Positions 21,534 to 29,700 of a stretch of DNA of 43,460 nt are shown piece by piece (the stretch's first letter is position 1; every line of letters begins with the position of its first letter). The notes below the pieces were generated by a model that saw nothing but the letters and a program-made list of their open reading frames with translations, was not told where the DNA came from and ran no database searches. Position numbers and translations under genes: made by a program. Source of the stretch: a virus. The stretch lies in IMG/VR virus record IMGVR_UViG_3300028550_000736, positions 1 through 43,460 of that record; one strand, given 5' to 3'.

Positions 21534-21749
21534 GCAAATAGTCTAAAACATATCTTGCACTTTATCAAGACATCATCTACACTTATCTGAGACATCAACA
21601 TACTTTCTTCCTATGTTTAGTATGTGGTGTTGTCTGATTTTTCCACATTGCGTGGCGGTTTGTACAGACTTCAAACAACAATAACCAATAATTGCTGAGT
21701 GTTGAGTCTCACTTTAAAAAGACTCACTTTAATATAAAAGGAGAACATT
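21534..21749. promoter_or_regulatory. Divergent promoter region
   Basis: This 216-bp interval lies between the leftward replication operon and the rightward recombination operon, so it should hold promoters for both. A direct repeat (GTCTCACTTTAAA / GACTCACTTTAA, about 21699-21732) lies just before the rightward gene. I could not fix -35 and -10 boxes with confidence. Confidence 0.45.
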
Positions 21750-21992
21750 ATGGAGTTTGAGATTAAGGATGGAGTACCTATACCTTATGGTGTAGGAAAG
21801 CCAAAAAAATATGATATCCCTTTAAAGGATATGAAAAAAGGACAGACGATAACTGTACCAATTGAGAAGTACATGATAAGAACGGAAGTCAAGATCATTA
21901 GGAATATGGCACTACGATTTACACACAAAAACCCAAACTATAAATTTACTGTAAGACAGCTAGACGATGGCGTTGGTGTTTGGAGATTATAA
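21750..21992 (+). CDS. Small basic protein, first gene of the recombination operon
   Basis: An 80-residue protein starting MEFEIKDGVPIPYGVGKPKK. It is basic in the middle and ends DDGVGVWRL. Similar small proteins ('...G.P.P....K.P...MK.GD......VR.......F..R.....VRVWR') occur in early regions of many phages, from memory, and look like small nucleic-acid-binding proteins; role unproven. AAGGAGAAC precedes the start. Confidence 0.68.
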   Translation: MEFEIKDGVPIPYGVGKPKKYDIPLKDMKKGQTITVPIEKYMIRTEVKIIRNMALRFTHKNPNYKFTVRQLDDGVGVWRL

Positions 21993-22211
21993 GTGGTTAA
22001 GATAATTGATATGTTAAGTGAAGAAGATAACAAAAAAGTATTAAAAATATTAGATGAAGCTAAAAGAGAAAGTAAGAAAGGACGAGTTATAGCTTGTCCT
22101 CATCATTGTATCTCTAAGAAAGAGTATGGTGGATGGTGCGAACATTGGAATCCAAAGCATGGGTACGTTGATGCTTGGAATGAGTTTTACGATACGAGCA
22201 AAAAAGATTAA
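21993..22211 (+). CDS. Small Cys/His-containing hypothetical protein
   Basis: A 72-residue protein. I use the GTG at 21993, directly after the previous stop and 10 bases after a TTGGAG ribosome-binding site; an internal ATG at 22011 lacks one. It contains CPHHCISKKEYGGWCEHW, a Cys/His set that could bind zinc. It ends in a TAATG overlap with the nuclease gene. Confidence 0.6.
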   Translation: MVKIIDMLSEEDNKKVLKILDEAKRESKKGRVIACPHHCISKKEYGGWCEHWNPKHGYVDAWNEFYDTSKKD

Positions 22212-23107
22212 TGAAGTACACCAATAAACATAATGTCCCTCAAGAGATTATCAATGCAGTTAGGAATGATAACTATACTAAAGGTGAAGCTATCATATCT
22301 GTTACTGGTTTATTACAACCACCAAAGATTAGGTTACTAGCGAAAGAACATGCGGACAGCCTAACAGTAGATATATCAGATGAAATATGGAAACTACTAG
22401 GACAATCAGTTCACAACATATTAGAGAGAGCCAACGAAGATAGAAAAGAATCTATCACAGAGCAACGTATGTTCGCTGTAGTGAAAGATTGGACTATAAG
22501 TGGACAGACAGACACCATAGATATAAAGGGCAACATACTGAAGGACTACAAGGTTACTTCTGTATGGTCTATTGTCTCTGCACAAACTGAAGGCAAGGCA
22601 GAATGGGATCAGCAATTAAACTTGTACGCTTATCTCTATCGCATGAACACAGGAAAGAATATAGACGAGTTAAATATTATTGCTATAGCTCGTGACTGGA
22701 ACAGAAATCAATACATGAGAAGTGGCGGAAACTATCCACCTTCTCCAGTTTCAGTTATCAAAGTAGAGTTATGGTCAGACGAAAAGCAAGAAGAGTTCGT
22801 CAATGAAAGAGTTTCGATTCATCAAGATGCAGAGATAGGGTATTTAATCAATGATGATTTACCCCTATGCACAGATGCGGAAAGGTGGAGAAGAAAGGAT
22901 GCTTATAGAGTAGAGAAGAAAGGTAGAAAGAGTGCAGTTAGAGTGCTTGATACCCAAGATGAAGCTGATAAGTATATAGAGTGTCACAAAGATAGTAAGT
23001 TATTGAATGTTGTATTTGCTAAAGGCGAATGTATCAGATGTCCTAACTACTGCGATGTGGCTGAATTTTGTAATCAATATAAAGAGGAAAAAGTGAATGG
23101 CAAATAA
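22211..23107 (+). CDS. Cas4/RecB-like PD-(D/E)XK nuclease
   Basis: A 298-residue nuclease. The fold signature is H68 (SVHNILE), then D101 in ISGQTDTID and D112-x-K114 in LKDYKVTS, followed by QQLNLYAYL (135-143), the RecB-family helix. The C terminus carries four Cys (C274, C277, C281, C287) in CIRCPNYCDVAEFC, consistent with an iron-sulfur or zinc cluster as in Cas4. It probably resects DNA ends for the annealing protein encoded next. It is co-translated with its neighbours (TAATG overlap before, 11-bp overlap after). No CRISPR array is present. Confidence 0.85.
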   Translation: MKYTNKHNVPQEIINAVRNDNYTKGEAIISVTGLLQPPKIRLLAKEHADSLTVDISDEIWKLLGQSVHNILERANEDRKESITEQRMFAVVKDWTISGQTDTIDIKGNILKDYKVTSVWSIVSAQTEGKAEWDQQLNLYAYLYRMNTGKNIDELNIIAIARDWNRNQYMRSGGNYPPSPVSVIKVELWSDEKQEEFVNERVSIHQDAEIGYLINDDLPLCTDAERWRRKDAYRVEKKGRKSAVRVLDTQDEADKYIECHKDSKLLNVVFAKGECIRCPNYCDVAEFCNQYKEEKVNGK

Positions 23108-23816
23108 AGAAACTACATACAAGGAAGTATGGGACAAGCTATCTAAGATAGATTGTAGCGACAAAGTAGAAAAGAAAATGAACTTGAGTTATTTGAGTTG
23201 GGCGTGGGCATGGGGTATTTTAATGGAACATTATCCGCAAGCAAACTATCTGTACTATCAAGGCGAAGGCGATGTACCTTATGTACAATTTCCTGATGGC
23301 ACAGCAGAAGTTAGATGTAGAGTTTCTATAGATAATCTAAGTAGAGAAATGACATTGAGTGTTATGGATAACAGAAACAATGCTATTCAGAACCCTAGTT
23401 CAAGACAAGTAAATGATACAAAGATGCGTTGTTTGGTTAAGTGCCTAGCGATGTACGGATTGGGTAGTTTTTTATTTCAAGGACAGGATGTTCCTAGTGA
23501 TGATGATAAGGAAAAACCTGTAGAAAAGATGAAGAATGTTACAGAGATTAAAAAACCTGTAGCTAAGAAGGTAGAAGAGCCTATGCCAGTAATTGAAGAA
23601 GTAGAATCTAAGGATGATACAGACATTGAGTGGGCAAGACTATTTTGTATAAGTTTTTTAAAGTTAGCTAAGTTACAAAAGACTAGGGATGAGATGGCTT
23701 CTTATTACAAGTCTAATACAAAAGACTTAACTACTTTAAGAGAGAAGTTTCCTGAACAGAAGGAAATATTGGATGGAGAACTTAAATCAATCGTAAACAG
23801 CCTAAAGGAGGTTTAA
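23097..23816 (+). CDS. Single-strand annealing protein (DUF1071/Sak-like)
   Basis: A 239-residue protein whose N-terminal part matches the DUF1071 annealing family: MNLSYLSWAWAWGILMEHYP (29-48), a YVQFPDGTAEV segment, then a helix with CLVKCLAMYGLG (about 112-123). The C-terminal third is a charged linker and helical tail. Such proteins anneal complementary single strands (Rad52/ERF-like) in phage recombination. Its placement between an exonuclease-like gene and an SSB-tailed protein is the classic exonuclease/annealase arrangement. Confidence 0.82.
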   Translation: MANKETTYKEVWDKLSKIDCSDKVEKKMNLSYLSWAWAWGILMEHYPQANYLYYQGEGDVPYVQFPDGTAEVRCRVSIDNLSREMTLSVMDNRNNAIQNPSSRQVNDTKMRCLVKCLAMYGLGSFLFQGQDVPSDDDKEKPVEKMKNVTEIKKPVAKKVEEPMPVIEEVESKDDTDIEWARLFCISFLKLAKLQKTRDEMASYYKSNTKDLTTLREKFPEQKEILDGELKSIVNSLKEV

Positions 23817-24143
23817 ATGTACGAGAATAAAAATCAAAGTGATGGAGCAATCTACACTAATAACTATAAAGAGAATGATAAGCAACCTGATTGGACAGGC
23901 AAGGTAGAAATGAGCAGGGAGATGCTAAAGGAATTAGTTAATAAACTAAAGACAGGTGAGACTGCTGAGAATGGTGGTGTTGAACTAAGGGTGGCTCTAT
24001 GGAATAGGACATCTAAAAAAGGTGCAGAATACAAGTACGCTAGATTGGATATCCCAATGGAGAAGAAAGTACAGAAAGTAGAGCCAGTACAGGATGTTGA
24101 CGACAACAAAGATACATTCAATGACGAGGACATTCCGTTTTAG
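23817..24143 (+). CDS. DUF736-like protein with SSB-type C-terminal tip
   Basis: A 108-residue protein. The N-terminal part (GAIYTNNYKENDKQPDWTGK) and the middle (VELRVALWNRTSKKGAEYKY) resemble small DUF736-like OB-fold-type proteins. The C terminus ends FNDEDIPF, matching the acidic (D/E)DIPF tip of single-stranded-DNA-binding proteins. It is a good candidate for the phage SSB or an SSB mimic that recruits replication proteins. AAAGGAGG overlaps the previous stop region. Confidence 0.7.
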   Translation: MYENKNQSDGAIYTNNYKENDKQPDWTGKVEMSREMLKELVNKLKTGETAENGGVELRVALWNRTSKKGAEYKYARLDIPMEKKVQKVEPVQDVDDNKDTFNDEDIPF

Positions 24144-24145
24144 TC

Positions 24146-24376
24146 ATGGCACAAGCAAAAATTACTTATGGTAAAGACCTAATCATGGATATCGAAGAGA
24201 ATATAGACGAGTATATATTTTTTGAGTTCATGGTTGCGTACAGAAAACTGATCGAACAGGTTGGTAAAGTAGAAGATGGTATGGGGACAAAACCCCATGC
24301 CACACTTATGGATTACTTGTTTTACAAAATGGAACAAGAGAAGAGCGATTACGAACAATCAAAACTAGGGGTTTAA
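24146..24376 (+). CDS. Small hypothetical protein
   Basis: A 76-residue acidic helical protein starting MAQAKITYGKDL, 3 bp after the SSB-like gene. GAGGAC lies 15 bases upstream, a little far for a ribosome-binding site. No motif recognised; inclusion rests on tight packing in the operon and a clean frame. Confidence 0.58.
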   Translation: MAQAKITYGKDLIMDIEENIDEYIFFEFMVAYRKLIEQVGKVEDGMGTKPHATLMDYLFYKMEQEKSDYEQSKLGV

Positions 24377-24377
24377 T

Positions 24378-24470
24378 ATGAATGATGAAATAGTTATACC
24401 AAAACACTTACGAAATTTAACAGTAGAGCAACTCAGAGGGTTGTTCTATCTGTTTAGAGGGAAAGTGTAA
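24378..24470 (+). CDS. 30-residue small protein
   Basis: An ATG at 24378 behind CTAGGGG opens a 30-codon frame (IVIPKHLRNLTVEQLRGLFY core) ending in a TAATG overlap with the next start. The tight spacing on both sides supports a real gene. A proline followed by two short helices is all that can be seen. Confidence 0.5.
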   Translation: MNDEIVIPKHLRNLTVEQLRGLFYLFRGKV

Positions 24471-24808
24471 TGGATGAACAGATAGAGAGTTGGCAGAATC
24501 AGATAAGAAGTATTGCTCCTGTAATACAAACTGCTGAATTTGAGTTACTTAAATCAGAAGCAGATGTAAAGAGGGTGTTAGCATTATGGAAAACAGTCGC
24601 TTTATCAGAAGGCATTAAGACCACATCAGGACAGGACACATACGCTGAGAATCAATCAGAGTTGTATCAATGTAGATTGGGGGTTGCAGTTGCTAAAGGT
24701 CAATTGAGTGCAGTTAAGGTACAACTAAGAGCCTTGGAAATAGGCTTTGAAGAATGGCGTACTAAGATGGTTAATGCTAGAGAAGAACGTAAGAGGTATG
24801 GAGCATGA
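24470..24808 (+). CDS. Helical hypothetical protein
   Basis: A 112-residue protein predicted to be almost all helix, with coiled-coil character at residues 1-40 and 70-110. It starts in a TAATG overlap and ends in an ATGA overlap, so it is co-translated with both neighbours. No family recognised. Confidence 0.65.
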   Translation: MDEQIESWQNQIRSIAPVIQTAEFELLKSEADVKRVLALWKTVALSEGIKTTSGQDTYAENQSELYQCRLGVAVAKGQLSAVKVQLRALEIGFEEWRTKMVNAREERKRYGA

Positions 24809-25053
24809 ACGAACCAAAATATATAGAAGCTAGATATAGTGCATTTCTAACATGGGATTTAGAAGAACTAGGTATTGACTGGGATAAGGTTGAGGACTAT
24901 TCAATATATAGGGGAAATTTAGAAATACAATATAAAGACGGAACTAAACAGATTGAAGAAAATTGGGGAGACTTAAACGTAGACTACAAACATGGCTTAG
25001 AAGAATCTCTTGTATTTGATGATGGTTTTGAATTAGTAGAGGGAATGAACTAA
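24805..25053 (+). CDS. Small acidic hypothetical protein
   Basis: An 82-residue acidic protein with several Trp and Tyr (DLEELGIDWDKVEDYSIYRG). It overlaps the previous gene (ATGA) and the next (TAATG). Composition resembles small anti-host proteins but no motif supports a function. Confidence 0.6.
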   Translation: MNEPKYIEARYSAFLTWDLEELGIDWDKVEDYSIYRGNLEIQYKDGTKQIEENWGDLNVDYKHGLEESLVFDDGFELVEGMN

Positions 25054-25220
25054 TGGATGATAAAGCTAAAAAGTTTTACAGTTGGCTTAACGATTGTCCA
25101 TTTAAGGTATGGAAGATTCAGTATGATGGTCATGGAAAGACTACAGTTAGTTTTATATGGGACACATCTACTGGATGGGTTTGGGCAGAAGAGGGAGATG
25201 ATATTGAAGTTCCTAAGTAA
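25053..25220 (+). CDS. 55-residue hypothetical protein
   Basis: Starts in a TAATG overlap. The 55-residue product (KFYSWLNDCPFKVWKIQYDG ...) is rich in aromatic residues, with a likely small beta-sheet. The clean frame and the overlap support coding. Function unknown. Confidence 0.55.
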   Translation: MDDKAKKFYSWLNDCPFKVWKIQYDGHGKTTVSFIWDTSTGWVWAEEGDDIEVPK

Positions 25221-25286
25221 ATTAGTAAGCAGATTTTTAGAATGGTCACTACGAAGGACTGAAGAAAAATTAATGAGGAAGAGGAA

Positions 25287-25466
25287 ATGAACCAACTCAT
25301 TAATGAAATTATAGCTGAGATAAAACGAGATATAGATATGGACAACATGATGGCTCTAAGAGATATGTTGACTAGGCTGTTAGAGGATGGAGACAACAAA
25401 CATATACTTACCTGCTATCTATCTGAGTTTCCAGAATTACGAGAAGAGTACAAAGATAAGACATGA
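25287..25466 (+). CDS. 59-residue helical hypothetical protein
   Basis: The ATG at 25287 follows GGAAGAGGAA. The product (MNQLINEIIAEIKRDIDMDN...) is helical with many Asp, Glu and Met. It ends in an ATGA overlap with the next gene. Function unknown. Confidence 0.55.
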   Translation: MNQLINEIIAEIKRDIDMDNMMALRDMLTRLLEDGDNKHILTCYLSEFPELREEYKDKT

Positions 25467-25600
25467 GTAAGTGGCATGGTGGTAAGGGGTCAGTTCAAAG
25501 ACCACAAACAGACAAAGAAAAGTTTGACGAGAATTTTGAGAAAATTTTTGGGAGTAAAAAGAAAGATGGCGATAAAAGGAAGAAACCCAACAGCAAGTGA
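25463..25600 (+). CDS. Small conserved-type basic protein (SKWHGGKGS start)
   Basis: A 45-residue Lys-rich protein whose beginning, SKWHGGKGSVQRP, followed by KFDENFEKIFG, is a pattern I recognise from many short early phage proteins of unknown function. It starts in an ATGA overlap and overlaps the start of the Ref-like gene. A role in recombination or nucleic-acid binding is possible only from context. Confidence 0.6.
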   Translation: MSKWHGGKGSVQRPQTDKEKFDENFEKIFGSKKKDGDKRKKPNSK

Positions 25601-25895
25601 ATCAAGGCATATGGATAGTGTTAGTCAGTTAGGTTGCATTGTTTGTTACAAGCAAGGACTAAATTCACCTGCTGAGATACACCACACACAGGGCAAGACA
25701 AAACAAGACTCACATTACAAGGTCTTACCGCTATGTTATGAACATCATAGAGGTGGCAATGGAGAAGAACCTATCAGTAGACATCCTTGGAAAAGAAGAT
25801 TTGAGAATGAGTATGGAAAGGAAAGAGAATTATTAGAATTAGTAGAGGAGTTATTAAATGAATCTAAACCAAAAATTGATTACTTCAGCATCTGA
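25566..25895 (+). CDS. Ref-like HNH-type nuclease
   Basis: A 109-residue protein from the ATG at 25566 (GGGAG upstream); the longer frame from 25476 overlaps the previous gene entirely and is not needed. LGCIVCYKQG (Cys pair), IHHTQGKTK and VLPLCYEHHRGG match the P1 Ref family of RecA-dependent HNH-like nucleases. These cut DNA held in recombination intermediates. It fits the operon of annealase, Cas4-like nuclease and resolvase. Confidence 0.8.
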   Translation: MAIKGRNPTASESRHMDSVSQLGCIVCYKQGLNSPAEIHHTQGKTKQDSHYKVLPLCYEHHRGGNGEEPISRHPWKRRFENEYGKERELLELVEELLNESKPKIDYFSI

Positions 25896-25965
25896 GTCTC
25901 CATTCCTTGAGCGGGGAATAGAATATTTACCAGTCTATTGTTTCTGGAGGCTTTGTGAAGATTGA
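25858..25965 (+). CDS. Possible 35-residue peptide overlapping two genes
   Basis: An ATG at 25858 behind GAGGAG opens 35 codons, overlapping the Ref-like gene's end by 38 bp and the RusA-like start by 11 bp. It reads through motif copy 10 and ends WRLCED. It may only ensure translational coupling to the GTG start at 25955, or be chance. Confidence 0.3.
   Translation: MNLNQKLITSASESPFLERGIEYLPVYCFWRLCED
25922..25935 (-). repeat. Motif copy 10 (minus orientation)
   Basis: AATATTTACCAGTC on the plus strand, followed by TATTGTT, which is also present after copies 6 and 11. It lies 20 bp before the resolvase start. Confidence 0.75.
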
Positions 25966-26344
25966 ATTACCATTAGAAGTTTACTACTCAAAAAACAAGA
26001 AGTTCATTCTGAACTTAAACAACTATCGTAACGCCCATTATCGAATACTATCAAGTGCCAAAAGGATATATACAGAGAATCTAATACCAAGATTAAAAGA
26101 CTTTAAGAGTTTTGATAAACCAGTTTCATTGAAATACACCTATTACGCTAAGAGTAATAGAAGATTGGATATAAGTAATCCCTGTTCAATCATTGATAAG
26201 TTTACTTGTGATGCTTTGGTCAAGGCAGGGATTATTGAGGATGATAGTTTTATACAAGTTGTTGAAGTGTTTTATAAGTTTGGTGGAGTTGAGAAAGATA
26301 ATCCTAGGTGTGAGTTGATAATCGCAGCCGTGGATCGCAGCTAA
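25955..26344 (+). CDS. RusA-like Holliday junction resolvase
   Basis: A 129-residue protein with the RusA pattern: a basic N-terminal region, RRLDISNPCSIIDKFTCDAL (about 64-83) and VKAGIIEDDSFIQVVEVFYK (84-103), where the Asp residues (in LDISN, IDKF and EDD) form the metal site in this family. It begins at GTG, 4 bases after TGGAGG. It would resolve branched DNA before packaging. A motif copy lies in its leader. Confidence 0.85.
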   Translation: MKIELPLEVYYSKNKKFILNLNNYRNAHYRILSSAKRIYTENLIPRLKDFKSFDKPVSLKYTYYAKSNRRLDISNPCSIIDKFTCDALVKAGIIEDDSFIQVVEVFYKFGGVEKDNPRCELIIAAVDRS

Positions 26345-26346
26345 AG

Positions 26347-26361
26347 AAATATTTACTAGTC
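26347..26361 (-). repeat. Motif copy 11 (minus orientation)
   Basis: AAATATTTACTAGTC on the plus strand, followed by TATTGTT as in copy 10. It lies between the resolvase stop and the next ribosome-binding site. Confidence 0.75.
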
Positions 26362-26385
26362 TATTGTTATTCCAGGGAGGAAAAG

Positions 26386-26766
26386 ATGCTTAAAGATATA
26401 TTGAAAGAGAAGTTAGAAAAGAGAAAAAGGAAGTGGTGGGATTGGCATAAGAAAAATCCTGAAGTATGGGAGAGATTTGAGTCTTATACTTTGGAGGCTA
26501 TCAAGTCTGGCAGGAAGCACTATTCTCATTGGGCGATCATTAATCGTATTCGTTGGCATAGTGAGATAGAGACTCAAGGTGGTGAGTTCAAGATAAGTAA
26601 TGACTACATCTGTTTCTATGCTCGTTTATTCCATGCAAGACATCCGCAACACAAAGACTTCTTTAGACTGAAGCAGTTAAAGGAAGAAAAGGATATAGCT
26701 ATGCTAGAGGTTAAAACTGATAACAGGAATGTTAGCTTTATCTCTCAATTCAGGAATCATCGCTAG
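26386..26766 (+). CDS. Small basic hypothetical protein, end of early operon
   Basis: A 126-residue Lys/Arg/Trp/His-rich protein (start MLKDILKEKLEKRKRKWWDW). The middle (HYSHWAIINRIRWH) and FYARLFHARHPQHKDFFRL recall a conserved phage family found beside recombination genes, from memory. It probably binds nucleic acid. GGGAGG precedes it. Its 3' end overlaps by 63 bp the convergent end of the 2290-residue gene, with no terminator between. Confidence 0.7.
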   Translation: MLKDILKEKLEKRKRKWWDWHKKNPEVWERFESYTLEAIKSGRKHYSHWAIINRIRWHSEIETQGGEFKISNDYICFYARLFHARHPQHKDFFRLKQLKEEKDIAMLEVKTDNRNVSFISQFRNHR

Positions 26767-29700
26767 TCTCTTATCTCTCTCTAGTTCTAAATCACGAAGC
26801 ATATCTGACTTAACAGTTAATGATATGTTGTCGTTGTTCATAAGCCTATCTCTACGCGTTCTCCAATTAGTTAGATATCTGTCTACTGCTCTGACTTGAC
26901 CCTTAACATTTAACACACCCTGCATATTACTTCTGTAAGCTGAGAGTTCATCAAATCGTTTTTGTTTTTTAAGCGAATTGATAGTCTGAACAGCTTTTTC
27001 TACTTCGTTTCTTAATTCATAGAACTGTTGCTGATATCCGCCTGATTTATCCAAGTCAAGTATTAGTCGATTGATAACTGGCATTTTGCTTAATTGGAAG
27101 TTAGAAGGTAGAAGAGGACTTCCTGTAGCTCCTCTAGTAATAGTATCTACAGCAGTTAATACATATCCACCAAGTGTACCTGTATAACCTCTCATAACGT
27201 GCTCTATCTTAGATGGAGATATGTTGAAGAACTCTCCCATAACTCTAGCTAACTCATTGGTAGATGCTCTTGATTGTAGTCCAGCTTCTTTTTTCTGTTG
27301 ATAGTAGGGAACAATCTCTGTGTTAGTAAAAGTATTTCTATTATTCATAACTTCTGCTATAGGCTTTAGTAACTGTAAGCCACCACCAGGTTGAAAGAAT
27401 GGAATATTTAGTGATGTTTGTAACTGTCTACTTGAACTTGTTAGTGCTTCATCTACAGACTTTCTAGTAAAAGCTTCTTCTCCTAAAGTCATATCAAATA
27501 TTCTTTCAGGAATAGCTTTAAATATCATTCCGACTTCAAATGGAATTGGTATCTTAACTGCATGACCATCCCCTATAGGAAACACCCAATTGTCATCTCT
27601 TACTTCTCGTTTAAGATTCTTGTATTCATCTGTGTCACTTACCATCATGTAATAGATTAATGTTAAAGATGTAAGCAAACCGCCATTCAATAATGCTCTT
27701 CTCATTATTCTTGACTGTACATCTTGAAGAGATTCACCTTCTTGCAACTTCTCTACAGAAGAGTATTGACCAGTAAATCCTCTATACAAAACATCAAGAC
27801 CCTGTATTCTTGCATTTAAAAATGGGATCGCAGCAGTAATAACTTTAAACATAGGGTCTAATCCACGCCTTCCAAAATTTATTATTTCCAGAGCCTGGTA
27901 CGCAGCTTCAGACTGAGCTTGTGCTTCTGTATAGCCTTGATTTTTTAATTTTTCGTAAACACCTTCGTATACAGCCAATCTAGTTGCACCATCTGATTTA
28001 GTTGTTAGTGCTCCTAGTCCATCCCATAGCTTAAAGAAAGCTCCAGAGGCTGACATTCCGTTACTTGGTGATAGTCCTTGTTGTCTCATTGTTCTAGTAA
28101 TAAATTGTTTTACACTACCTTCATCATTAGAAAAATCATATCCACCAAGTACGCCAAACTTTTCTAAGTCTTTCATATCTCGGAACATATTTTTAACTGT
28201 ATCTACTACAGGTGTCATTGGTGCACCACTTGTTACAGCAGTTGACAATGTATCTCTAAGTAAATTAATAACAACAAATCCTGGGTCACGAGTAACTGTA
28301 TCTCTTAACAAACCTGCTGGTATTGCTAATACTTTAGTAATAGTCCCTGTATTTACTCCACCTATACCTTGTATGCCATGAAATAAATTAACATCATCTA
28401 CTTCATAATGTTTTTTAATTCCATTTTCAAATACAAATATAGTATTTAATTTTCCTGATTCTTTAGCAGTAACTAATCTTGCTTCTCCCATAGTTTGCAA
28501 GTCTCTTAAAAGTTTTCCAGTACCATCATTTTTAAGAGCTGCTGTAAGAATAGATAATGAATTTCTAGATATAGCTTCTATTGGGTCTACATCAATCATC
28601 TCTTCTGAACCTTCTATTCTTATACCTAATGGGTTACTAGGAAGTGAGCCACCTGCAATACTTGGTCCTTGTATAGTTCCTTCTTCAATCATATTTTTAT
28701 AAAAAGGATAATATGCAGAATCTGATTGCCAAATTTCAGCAGTACCTCTTGTTTCTATTTTATTTTCAATACTAAGATTAATATTTAATTTTTGAACTTT
28801 TTGCATTAGTTCTTCATAAGAAAGTTCGTTTAATATTTTTACATCTTCTTTTGATATTGCAGATATATCTCTTGAAAGTTCTTCTTTAGTTCTAGTTTTA
28901 TTTAACAAACCTTTTGCTACAGCAAAATCAATAAGTTTATTATTCCAAGCTTGATAGTTTTGATAAACTTCTATTACTTCTGGATGTTGACTTTCTATTT
29001 GTTGTATTAAAGCATAATCTTCAGCCTTAACAGGTGTTTCAATTACCCTACCTTGATTGTTAAAACTTTCTGCTCTTTTTAAAATAGCATAAGATTTAAA
29101 TACTTTTTCTAAAGATAATTCTGAATTAGCAAATAAAGGTGCAAGTATTTGTACAAGACCTCCTGTTTCTCCATTTCTTAATTCTAAATCTTTTACATTA
29201 GCTAAAGCAGAATTTCCTTCTATTAAATCAGTTACATATCCTCTAGTAAGCATGCCTTGAAATAAACCTCTTGCTCTATCTGCTAGTCTTAAAGCGGCTG
29301 TAACTCCTGTATCAGCAGTATTATTAAAAAATCTTACCTTTTCTGAAGCTATTTCAGCTTCTTCTTCTGTCCAAGGTTTTTTAGTTTTAGGATTTTTTCT
29401 AAGATTTCCTTTATCATCTACTCCTAAATACCATTGCTTATCTTGACCAGCTAATATTTTTTGTACTGATTTATCTAATTTATCAATGTAGTTTTGTCTA
29501 AAATCTCTAAAGAAATTTTTAATAGCAGTAACTGGGTCTTTGACAACTTCTATTAATCTGGCACCCCAAGATAAATCTGGTTGATATTTACCACCAGTTC
29601 TAACAATAAAATCTTGTAAGTTTTCATCTAAACCATCTATGTCGGGTCTAGAAAAATTAGGTATATCTGTAGGTGTTTTAGCTGATAAGTCTTTATTAAA

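Noticed and set aside
22211-23107. Cas4-like nuclease as a sign of a CRISPR system
   Set aside because: No repeat-spacer array or other cas gene is present; such nucleases are common in phage recombination operons.
25057-25399. ORFs on both strands (25057-25290 plus, 25050-25295 and 25130-25399 minus)
   Set aside because: They are shadows of the small genes at 25053-25220 and 25287-25466, which have better ribosome-binding sites and start/stop overlaps.
27765-27785. GACCAGTAAATCC, similar to the repeated 15-bp motif
   Set aside because: It lacks the ATATTT half and lies in the middle of a coding region with no flank similarity.
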